This document shows positions 53,195-60,492 of a stretch of DNA of 64,000 nucleotides, piece after piece (position 1 is the stretch's first letter; each line of letters begins with the position of its first letter). The position numbers and the translations under genes are program-made. The stretch comes from an uncultured Bacteroidales bacterium. Lineage in GTDB: Bacteria; Bacteroidota; Bacteroidia; Bacteroidales; Lentimicrobiaceae. The stretch is taken from assembly GCA_937894795.1 (NCBI GenBank), contig CALCQV010000136.1, positions 1-64,000 on the forward strand. The letters run 5' to 3'. The notes under the pieces are model-generated. The model searched no databases and was not told the origin of the DNA. It saw only the letters and a list, made by a program, of their open reading frames with translations.

Positions 53195-55978
53195 TTAACG
53201 GGGTATTATGCATGCCTTTGATGCAAGATGTTTAGCTTTCTCAAAATCGTGAAGACACAAGTTAATGGCCTCTGATCCCTCCTCATGACAGGTAAGGCAG
53301 GCTCCGGCCTGCAGTATTTTCTTCTGTTCTTTAATGTTAAAAGGTCTCATATTTAATCTTGTGGAGCTAATATCCTTCCTTTCGGAAAGGAAACCAATCC
53401 ATGCATCTTCAGGCAGTTTATCGTTTTTATTAAGGGCATATATCGGTTCAAATTTCCATTGACCATCAGGAGTGAGTTCCAATTTTCCTCTACCATAGCC
53501 TAAAGCCAATGGATTAAGATGGCAAGATATGCAACTACGTGGTTGTTTTTGTGTTGTATGACCGGAAGTTGGTGCATAGAGTCGATCGAATATCATTTTT
53601 TGTCCTTCCTTACCCATATTTTTTTCATGGAAACTTCCTTTATCAATAGTCATAATCATACCTGGTGAAAATATGCCTACTTGTTGTTCCTTCTCTGACT
53701 TATTGGTTTGCTTAATACCCAGAACAGGGGCATCAGCCATATATACGCCGGTATATTCCACCCAGGTACCTTTTATACTTTTTCTTTTCGTCATATCATA
53801 CCCTCCGGTGTTGCGCTCAAAGGTATTATGGCAACCAATACATTGAGGTACCCATGAAGTATGGCAGGATTCACAAGATAATCGGTCGTGTACTTTATCA
53901 TTAAAGCATAAAGTTGAAGCGGGTTTCAGCTGAAGCCTCTTTCCATCTGACTTTCGCAGCAAATAAGGTCCTTCGTTTTTATTAAACCGTGTATTAACCA
54001 ATGGCTGGCCATCTTTATAGGTGATCATTATTTTAGGATTGCCATCACTCCATTTGCGTAGCCATGAAACTAGCTGGGTTTCGCGGTCAGTATTGGAAAG
54101 CAAACGATATACCTCCTTTTCATCCGTCTCATTAAATTCATTCGGAGAGCATAGTGTATCAGTAGGGTGACAATCTATACATTGCACTTTCACCGCGTCT
54201 TCTTTGTGCTGATGTAAAATGCCATCGCCCATCAACTCATAGGAACCATGGCAATCAATGCAGAGAAGCCCTGATTCATGATGCACATCAGCAGGTTGCT
54301 TTGTAAAGACTCTTCCATCGGGGAGAAGCTTGTACTTTCCGTTTTCAGCAGAAGAAGGTAATTCCTTCAACTCTGTTTCATGCCAACCGGCATACGACAT
54401 TGAAATCCTGCCTGACCGGCTATGGCAGCTTTCGCATTTATCGTTAGTAATATTAATATCAATAGAGGGATGAAACTGTGTATTATCAATGGTTTTGCTC
54501 TTAATGGAATTACTTTTCTTGTTCTGAATTTCATTTAGTGTAATAAGAGCATCATTGTTGTAAGTTAGATGGCAAGCATTACAACCTCCGCCTCTATCGA
54601 GCCAATTGGCATTACCATGTGTAGTTTTTTCCATTCCAATATGGCAACCTGCACATAAGTTCTTCAAGTGAGTACCAACAGCTGAATTGTCAAGGTTATT
54701 TACATTGAAAAATCCGGCAGGGGAGGAGATTTCACCGAATACCCATTTATCAACTGATAGCATACCACTGAGAGTGGCCATCATTGATTTGGGCAATCGT
54801 TCAACTATATTGTCATGGCATCCGCTTCCACCACATGTTTCAGCAGCATTATTCAAATTGCCGGGTACTTTAAACATTCTTTTGTGGGCGGCATCAGCAT
54901 TCAGGGTATGTGGATCTCCACCATGACAGCTATAACAACCTATTATCTCCGGTTTATGAGAATCTGACAGCCCTTTCATACCCTTGTGACAGCTCATGCA
55001 ACCCTCAACACCCCCTCCTATCTCCACTAAAGCGCTTTTCTGGTCAATCTTACGGTTAAATGGCTTCCAGTCGAGGGTAGTTGGCATCATATATCTATCA
55101 TTACCAGGGAATTGAAATGCATACATAGTTCCTCTCAAGAAATAACCTGATACCGTCAGTATACCATAACTGACGCCTGCTATAAGTGTAATAATTTTAA
55201 TTGTTAATGACCACCGGCTGTTTGCGAAAGGAGCTATATAAACAAGAAATAAGGTTATACAAAGTACAGTAACTACACCCAAAGGATTGGATACCAGATG
55301 CAACAACTCCTGGATTCCGATAAAGAACCAGGGACCTTTCATCACAGGTTCATCCAGTTGGCTTATTGGCGCCCTGAACAACAGGCTGATAGCAATGATT
55401 ATTGCCGAGGTAATAATGAAGGTAGTCCATTTGACTTTTATTCTCCTGACATGCTCAAAGATTACAATAAATATGATGATTGTTGCAGTTGAAGCATGAT
55501 GGAGATAGGTAATTATAAGGGAGCCATCCATGCCAACAATGGCACTTCCAAGGAATTCACCGACCAGCGGTATGGATGTGATCAAAGTTGAAAGTAACAA
55601 CTGTGCCTGTCGTGCATCGCCATCATTCTTAAGAATGAAACCAGAGAGCATCACGTAAAAAACCACAACCAATGACAGCACCAATCTGAACCACGTGCCC
55701 TTTTTTATAGTACGTTTAAATTCCTTGTTATTAGATCTGAATGGTTCTATAGACCTGAAATGTTCAATGAAATGCAGTATGGTAAAAACAAGAAACCATT
55801 GTGCACTCCAATAATGGATGTTACGGGTGAGTGACGCAGCAGGATTAGATGTAATAAATGTTGTTACTGACAGGTAGCCTTTAACCGGATCATAAGGAAT
55901 GACCAGAAAGACACCAGTTAGTCCGCACACAAGTAGTGATGCAATGGCTATCCATCCATATGTATCATAGAGTTTCAT
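53195..55978 (-). CDS. Cytochrome b fused to a dodecaheme cytochrome c
   Basis: This 927-residue protein is a membrane quinol-oxidising module joined to a large multiheme part. Residues 1-290 are a cytochrome b with His55/His69 (14 apart) and His161/His176 (15 apart, as in b6-type) and about seven membrane helices. Residues 325-927 carry twelve heme sites, eleven CxxCH (such as CMSCH, CYSCH, CAGCH, CNACH and CISCH) and one CGGSGCH with four residues between the cysteines. The heme part would face the periplasm. The gene overlaps the Rieske gene by 4 bases (ATGA), so the two form a cytochrome bc-like unit in which the multiheme domain replaces cytochrome c1. It ends the sulfur operon. The full fusion is not a family I recognise. 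Confidence 0.88.
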   Translation of the reverse strand: MKLYDTYGWIAIASLLVCGLTGVFLVIPYDPVKGYLSVTTFITSNPAASLTRNIHYWSAQWFLVFTILHFIEHFRSIEPFRSNNKEFKRTIKKGTWFRLVLSLVVVFYVMLSGFILKNDGDARQAQLLLSTLITSIPLVGEFLGSAIVGMDGSLIITYLHHASTATIIIFIVIFEHVRRIKVKWTTFIITSAIIIAISLLFRAPISQLDEPVMKGPWFFIGIQELLHLVSNPLGVVTVLCITLFLVYIAPFANSRWSLTIKIITLIAGVSYGILTVSGYFLRGTMYAFQFPGNDRYMMPTTLDWKPFNRKIDQKSALVEIGGGVEGCMSCHKGMKGLSDSHKPEIIGCYSCHGGDPHTLNADAAHKRMFKVPGNLNNAAETCGGSGCHDNIVERLPKSMMATLSGMLSVDKWVFGEISSPAGFFNVNNLDNSAVGTHLKNLCAGCHIGMEKTTHGNANWLDRGGGCNACHLTYNNDALITLNEIQNKKSNSIKSKTIDNTQFHPSIDINITNDKCESCHSRSGRISMSYAGWHETELKELPSSAENGKYKLLPDGRVFTKQPADVHHESGLLCIDCHGSYELMGDGILHQHKEDAVKVQCIDCHPTDTLCSPNEFNETDEKEVYRLLSNTDRETQLVSWLRKWSDGNPKIMITYKDGQPLVNTRFNKNEGPYLLRKSDGKRLQLKPASTLCFNDKVHDRLSCESCHTSWVPQCIGCHNTFERNTGGYDMTKRKSIKGTWVEYTGVYMADAPVLGIKQTNKSEKEQQVGIFSPGMIMTIDKGSFHEKNMGKEGQKMIFDRLYAPTSGHTTQKQPRSCISCHLNPLALGYGRGKLELTPDGQWKFEPIYALNKNDKLPEDAWIGFLSERKDISSTRLNMRPFNIKEQKKILQAGACLTCHEEGSEAINLCLHDFEKAKHLASKACIIPR

Positions 55979-56388
55979 ATCCTAACAGTTAACTCACCTG
56001 AAACCGGATCAGTAGTGTACTTCAAACGGGCAAGAGATTTAATGGCCGGCCCTTTTTTTACTTCTCCTTCACTATTGTATACCGAACCGTGACAAGCACA
56101 AAGAATGTCACCGTTATGTTCTTTGTTAACCTTACATCCGGCATGAGTACACTTGTTATCCAGCACAGTAATAGATGCGCCTTTCTTTACGACCAGAAAA
56201 TTATCATAAAAGTAGATACCATCGACCTTACCTGAAATATTGATTTTCTGAAAACCCTTTGGTCCAGTTAATGAGATATGTTTAAATATTAATTGATGCC
56301 AAAGTATCAGGAAGAATCCAACTATACCATACCCGACAACTTTAATAAATTTGCGTCGGTTATAAATGGTATATGTTGGTTTTATCAC
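55975..56388 (-). CDS. Rieske [2Fe-2S] protein
   Basis: This 137-residue protein has an N-terminal membrane helix (about residues 14-31) and the Rieske cluster boxes CTHAGC and CACHG, with the cluster ligands Cys-His and Cys-His plus the second Cys of each box. It transfers electrons from a quinol site to a cytochrome. It lies directly before the cytochrome b-multiheme gene, with a 4-base overlap, and after the rhodanese pair, so it belongs to the sulfur operon. No TAT twin-arginine is clear at the N-terminus (RRKFIK is the nearest), although Rieske proteins often use TAT. Confidence 0.93.
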   Translation of the reverse strand: MIKPTYTIYNRRKFIKVVGYGIVGFFLILWHQLIFKHISLTGPKGFQKINISGKVDGIYFYDNFLVVKKGASITVLDNKCTHAGCKVNKEHNGDILCACHGSVYNSEGEVKKGPAIKSLARLKYTTDPVSGELTVRI

Positions 56389-56411
56389 AATGCCTTTTTA
56401 TCAAAGAAATG

Positions 56412-57026
56412 TTAACATCCACCTCCGGTTTGAGGTTCTGCCCTCATGGGACTAACAGCTTTTTTAGGTACGGCAATTTTTGGTGTGTTTGTATTAGCCG
56501 GTTCGTTTTTCTTTTGTAATGCCGCAGTGTCAATTACGGGAATTTCATTGTAAAGATTAACCGGTAGTAACTGCTCAGACATCAATTGATCATAGGTGCC
56601 GGAAAACATTTTCACTTTATCTATACCTATCTGTTTCAGGAGCATCCAGGTTCCGGCAGCTTTTTGTGGCACATCGGCATATAAAACAATGGTATTGCCA
56701 TTGTCCTGTATTTCCTGAATGACCTCCATATTTTCTTCAATGAGAATTTTTTCTGCCGGAATATTAATAGCTTCCTGGTAGTGACTAAAATTATATTCTA
56801 TTGGATTGCGCAGATCAATAAAGATTGTTTTTTCAGCCTGTTTGATTAGCTGCAATGAGGCTGCATCAACAACATTATCCTTATTATTAAGCTCAGTTAG
56901 CGTTTGTTCGACGGTTAACTTGTAAGGGAGTTTTGCTTGATAAATTGCTATTCCGGTCACTACAATAGCAATCATAATCAGGGCAGCTAGTCCCCAAAGC
57001 ACCTTCTTTAATTTATTTTTTTCCAT
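56412..57026 (-). CDS. Membrane-anchored rhodanese-fold protein with single C-terminal Cys (GGGC tail), copy 2
   Basis: This 204-residue protein has an N-terminal membrane helix (about residues 8-28) and a rhodanese fold (about residues 36-150, with IFIDLRNPIEYNFSHYQ and IPAEKILIEE). The active-site loop reads LYADVPQKAAG, with Ala where catalytic Cys is expected. A flexible Pro/Lys/Ala-rich segment follows and ends in TGGGC. The terminal Cys204 is the only cysteine of the protein. An upstream ATG at 57074 would overlap the preceding gene, so the ATG at 57026 is used. The neighbour with the same end lies 41 bases upstream. The role is unknown; see findings. Confidence 0.85.
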   Translation of the reverse strand: MEKNKLKKVLWGLAALIMIAIVVTGIAIYQAKLPYKLTVEQTLTELNNKDNVVDAASLQLIKQAEKTIFIDLRNPIEYNFSHYQEAINIPAEKILIEENMEVIQEIQDNGNTIVLYADVPQKAAGTWMLLKQIGIDKVKMFSGTYDQLMSEQLLPVNLYNEIPVIDTAALQKKNEPANTNTPKIAVPKKAVSPMRAEPQTGGGC

Positions 57027-57067
57027 TACAGCTAAAATTTTTAACTTAAGTATTGACAGATAATAAA

Positions 57068-57688
57068 TTAGCAACCACCACCTGATTCAGGAGCAGGTGC
57101 TTTGCGTACAACCGGTGCCTTTTTAACAACTTTTATTTCCGCTGATTTTGGTTTATCAGAACTGCCATAAAAATATTGATTGGCGGCTAAACGAAATGAA
57201 TAAACATCAAACTCTTCCTGCGGAGCACTCTCAGATGGTTCAGTTGCCTGAACGATATTCTTAAACCAGTTGTTTATGCCGCCTTCCATAACAAAGACGG
57301 CAGGCATATCAAGGCGTTCCATTAACAGCCAGGCTTGATCAGAGGTGGCACCTGAATTTGAATAGAGAACTTTATCCATTTCAACCATACTCATCAGATC
57401 AAGTGTAGAGGAGGTTAGCAAAGAATCTATAGGAATATTAATAGCGCCGGGAATAGCAAATAATTTATACTGTTCGGCCGGTCTGACATCAATCAGTAAC
57501 ATACCGGGATCCTTCCTTACGAGGCGGTCAGTTACCTCATCAATGGACAAGAATCGCGAAGGATCATTATAGTTAACCGCCAGGGTTTCAGGATCAATTT
57601 CATTGTTACGCTTAGTATTATCCATCAAAAGAATACCAATTGCCAATCCTATAGCAATAACGACAAGTACAATATAGTTTCTATTCAT
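57068..57688 (-). CDS. Membrane-anchored rhodanese-fold protein with single C-terminal Cys (GGGC tail), copy 1
   Basis: This 206-residue protein has an N-terminal helix (residues 5-22) and a rhodanese domain (about residues 44-150, with LLIDVRPAEQYKLFAIPGAINIP). The loop LYSNSGATSDQ has Ser in place of the catalytic Cys. The tail is Lys/Pro/Ala-rich (VVKKAPVVRKAPAPES) and ends GGGC. Cys206 is the only cysteine. Sequence shared with the downstream copy is limited to the fold and the tail, so they are distant paralogs. It follows the YeeE/YedE pair by 10 bases in the same operon, pointing to a role in transported sulfur. Confidence 0.85.
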   Translation of the reverse strand: MNRNYIVLVVIAIGLAIGILLMDNTKRNNEIDPETLAVNYNDPSRFLSIDEVTDRLVRKDPGMLLIDVRPAEQYKLFAIPGAINIPIDSLLTSSTLDLMSMVEMDKVLYSNSGATSDQAWLLMERLDMPAVFVMEGGINNWFKNIVQATEPSESAPQEEFDVYSFRLAANQYFYGSSDKPKSAEIKVVKKAPVVRKAPAPESGGGC

Positions 57689-57698
57689 GATTACCGTA

Positions 57699-58319
57699 TT
57701 AGTAGATTACTTTATCAACCTTCTTTTCAATCCATGTAGCACCGAAAAACATGCCAATGGCAACAAATATCAGTAAGGCGCCGAATACCGCCTCCTTCAT
57801 ACCAATCAGGTCATAGATTTTGGATCCTCCCATAAAATGACTGTTATAGATTCCTTCAAAGAGCCCATATAATTCAGAGAATAACAAAATCCCCAAGAAG
57901 AGGCCAAGTGAGAAGACTAATGCATCAATTTTACCAATAGCAACACCGCAAAAGCTTGTTCCCGGGCAGAAACCGCCTAATGAAAAGCCGAAACCCATGA
58001 TTAGCCCGCCAAGAATGGCTGAATAAACATAATAAGGATTGATATAGAGTAAGGATGCATCCATCCAACCCATATAATCAAAATAGAATATGCCAATCAT
58101 TGCCGTAATAGCAGCAGTAAAGAATACTTTAAGCACAACAAAATCATAACCAAAAAAGGTTCCCATGATTTTTCGTGATGAAGAAAATCCTGAGGATTCC
58201 AATGTGAATCCAAAGCCCATACCCAGTAAAACTGCAAAGACATTATTCCATGCTTCAGGTATTTGTTCCAGGGGAATTAAAGGAGCTACCATAGTTATGT
58301 TTGTTAAAATTATATCCAA
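57699..58319 (-). CDS. YeeE/YedE-family half transporter, second gene
   Basis: This 206-residue membrane protein has five to six helices and belongs to the YeeE/YedE (TsuA-like) family of sulfur-compound transporters, in which thiosulfate passes through a pore lined by cysteines. The motif GGFCPGTSFCG contains two cysteines in the conserved loop. The SSGFSSSRKIMG start matches the family. The gene overlaps the preceding half transporter by 10 bases, so the two probably form a heterodimer equal to one fused TsuA. Confidence 0.87.
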   Translation of the reverse strand: MDIILTNITMVAPLIPLEQIPEAWNNVFAVLLGMGFGFTLESSGFSSSRKIMGTFFGYDFVVLKVFFTAAITAMIGIFYFDYMGWMDASLLYINPYYVYSAILGGLIMGFGFSLGGFCPGTSFCGVAIGKIDALVFSLGLFLGILLFSELYGLFEGIYNSHFMGGSKIYDLIGMKEAVFGALLIFVAIGMFFGATWIEKKVDKVIY

Positions 58320-58828
58320 AGTCTTTTAAATATCCATGAAAAGAGGTAAGCAGAGCCGAAAATGGCCATCATAGTAATGATACCTGATGACGACAATACG
58401 GCCATTCCGCTGAGGGCTGCTCCTGATGTACATCCACGCGCCAATTGGGAACCAAATCCAAAGAGTGCTCCTCCAATCAGGGCCGCGATCAATCTTTTGC
58501 GACTACTTATTTTGGGTGAATGCTCAGTTTTCACTTTTAATCTTCCCCATAAGGCCCCTGAAAAGAATGCTCCGGCAAGGACGCCCAATATTTCAAATAC
58601 CAGCCAATTGTTCATCGGACTTTCATCATCACTCAGGAATTGGCTATAATAGCCTGACTGTTCTGCGTGTTCTGGGGCTATAGCGTGAACAGTGGTCACC
58701 ACTGAGCTTTTAACAGCTCCCGAGGCACCAAGCCCCCGGCCGGTTATATAATAGGTGCTAAATAGCACTAAACCCAGCAGAATACCTCCTAAGTATGGGT
58801 TAATATAAAATGTGCCGTCTCGTTTCAT
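58310..58828 (-). CDS. YeeE/YedE-family half transporter, first gene
   Basis: This 172-residue membrane protein has about four helices and the family loop ARGCTSGAA with the conserved cysteine. It is short but typical of the smaller half of split YeeE/YedE pairs. It starts 168 bases after the NrfD-type gene, the largest gap of the operon, so an internal promoter is possible, but no TAnnTTTG box was found there. Together with its partner it should move thiosulfate or another sulfur compound across the inner membrane. Confidence 0.87.
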   Translation of the reverse strand: MKRDGTFYINPYLGGILLGLVLFSTYYITGRGLGASGAVKSSVVTTVHAIAPEHAEQSGYYSQFLSDDESPMNNWLVFEILGVLAGAFFSGALWGRLKVKTEHSPKISSRKRLIAALIGGALFGFGSQLARGCTSGAALSGMAVLSSSGIITMMAIFGSAYLFSWIFKRLWI

Positions 58829-58996
58829 ATTGATATGTTTGATTAATTCTAACTCTATTTTTAATATTTATATTCCGAATAGACTGCTTTAATGTTTTAG
58901 TGTATGTTCTATAAGTCAGTTTAAACTGACATTTGATATCAAAGTATTTGCCTCATTTATCATCAAATTGCTGATTGTAACTTTATTCCTGATGAT

Positions 58997-59938
58997 TTAA
59001 TAGAGATACCGAGTTATCTGCCCTGCCTCTACCATAATGAACCTGAAAATCAGACCCCCAAGTAACACTAATACAACAGGAATAATCACAGGCATATGTA
59101 CACCTAAACGTTCCATAATTTCAAGAATGGCCGGGAATACCAAGCCCAGGATTACGACAAATACCCAGAAAGGCACTGTAAATGGACCACCAAGAAATAA
59201 TTGAGCTGCATCAATCTGGGTTTGTGAGCCGGCCTGAAATCCCATTATCATGTGTGTGATAAAGAAGAGCTCTATTACTATCAGTAAAAGATCAATTCCA
59301 CTCAATAATCGTCTTTCTTCAGTTGATTTGCTCATTATAAGGATTGTTGCTGCACCTGTTGACATACCTGATACCAGGAATAAAGGGCCCAGGATACTGG
59401 TATTCCATAGTGGCCTTGCATTGAAAGCTGATAACAAAATACCTGTATAAATACCAAGTATAACTGATAACACAATGATTATCCAAGCTAATGCCAACCT
59501 GTTCTTGATAACAAATGACTCGAAATCATTAAGAAATCCAAATTTCCAGTCCCAGCCGGGCTTGAGTTCTTTGGCATAACTAGCTACCCATACTATTGAA
59601 AGTGGTGTGATAGCCATTAAGACCCAAGCTCCCCATGACATAGGTGATTCAATACGGAATGTGGTATATAATCGCCAGAAAAAGAGCTCATGTTTCAAAT
59701 CCAAAAACAGGGCAAGAAGTCCCAATATTAAGGCAATAGGTGCAATAATAGGCGCTTTTTTAACCGTGGCTTCCATTTTATCAGCCTTACCAAGTATGGT
59801 AAACAATGCAGCAAAGAATAATATACCGGCAGCCAGTCCTCCTAAAAAAAGATAGATTGGGATTTGCCAGTGCCAAATATTCAAAAAGGGATCAATATTA
59901 GGAATATTTCGTCCGCTTACAAATAGTTCTTCATTCAT
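58997..59938 (-). CDS. psrC: NrfD/PsrC-type membrane anchor subunit of the sulfur reductase
   Basis: This 313-residue protein has eight to nine membrane helices. It begins with NIWHWQIPIYLFLGGLAAGILF, the signature of NrfD/PsrC subunits that exchange electrons with the quinone pool. It lies 20 bases after the iron-sulfur subunit gene, in the order catalytic, iron-sulfur, membrane subunit, as in psrABC and phsABC. It anchors the enzyme to the membrane, and the direction of electron flow cannot be read from sequence alone. Confidence 0.93.
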   Translation of the reverse strand: MNEELFVSGRNIPNIDPFLNIWHWQIPIYLFLGGLAAGILFFAALFTILGKADKMEATVKKAPIIAPIALILGLLALFLDLKHELFFWRLYTTFRIESPMSWGAWVLMAITPLSIVWVASYAKELKPGWDWKFGFLNDFESFVIKNRLALAWIIIVLSVILGIYTGILLSAFNARPLWNTSILGPLFLVSGMSTGAATILIMSKSTEERRLLSGIDLLLIVIELFFITHMIMGFQAGSQTQIDAAQLFLGGPFTVPFWVFVVILGLVFPAILEIMERLGVHMPVIIPVVLVLLGGLIFRFIMVEAGQITRYLY

Positions 59939-59958
59939 CTTATTTCTGTATTAGAGGA

Positions 59959-60492
59959 TCAAACTAAATAGAATATCTGTGGATTAGTACCGGCTTCAGG
60001 AGCAAGTGCTTTATATTTTCGGGTAGCCAGGATATTGGAAATATCAGAATTTGCATCATCAAGGTCACCAAAATACATGCATTTTGTTGGACAGACAGAT
60101 ACACAAGCAGGATTGAGACCTTCAGTTACCCTGTGGTTACAGAAAGTGCATTTATCAACATAACCCTCCGGATGAGAATATCGTGCATCATAAGGGCAAG
60201 CCTGAATACAGGCTCCACAGCCTATACATTTATTTTGTGTCACTAGCACGATGCCACCCTCAACTATATGACTGGCGCCTGTTGGACAACAACGTACACA
60301 AGGTGCATTCTCACAATGATTGCAGCGTTCAGAGCGTAGTTCAAGTCCAACCTCAGGATATGAACCGTGTACACTTTCAACTACCCAATCACGACAAAAA
60401 CCAATAGGTACATTGTTCTCCATTTGACAAGCAATAACACAATCACTGCATCCGACGCATTTCAGCGTATCAATGGCCATAGCATATCTCAT
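59959..60492 (-). CDS. psrB: Iron-sulfur subunit with four [4Fe-4S] clusters
   Basis: This 177-residue protein has the four cysteine groups of the PsrB/DmsB/NrfC type: CVGCSDCVIAC, CNHCENAPCVRCC, CIGCGACIQAC and CTFCNH with a later C...C. It passes electrons between the catalytic and membrane subunits. It has no signal peptide, as usual when it is exported together with a TAT-dependent catalytic subunit. It overlaps the catalytic gene by 4 bases. Confidence 0.95.
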   Translation of the reverse strand: MRYAMAIDTLKCVGCSDCVIACQMENNVPIGFCRDWVVESVHGSYPEVGLELRSERCNHCENAPCVRCCPTGASHIVEGGIVLVTQNKCIGCGACIQACPYDARYSHPEGYVDKCTFCNHRVTEGLNPACVSVCPTKCMYFGDLDDANSDISNILATRKYKALAPEAGTNPQIFYLV

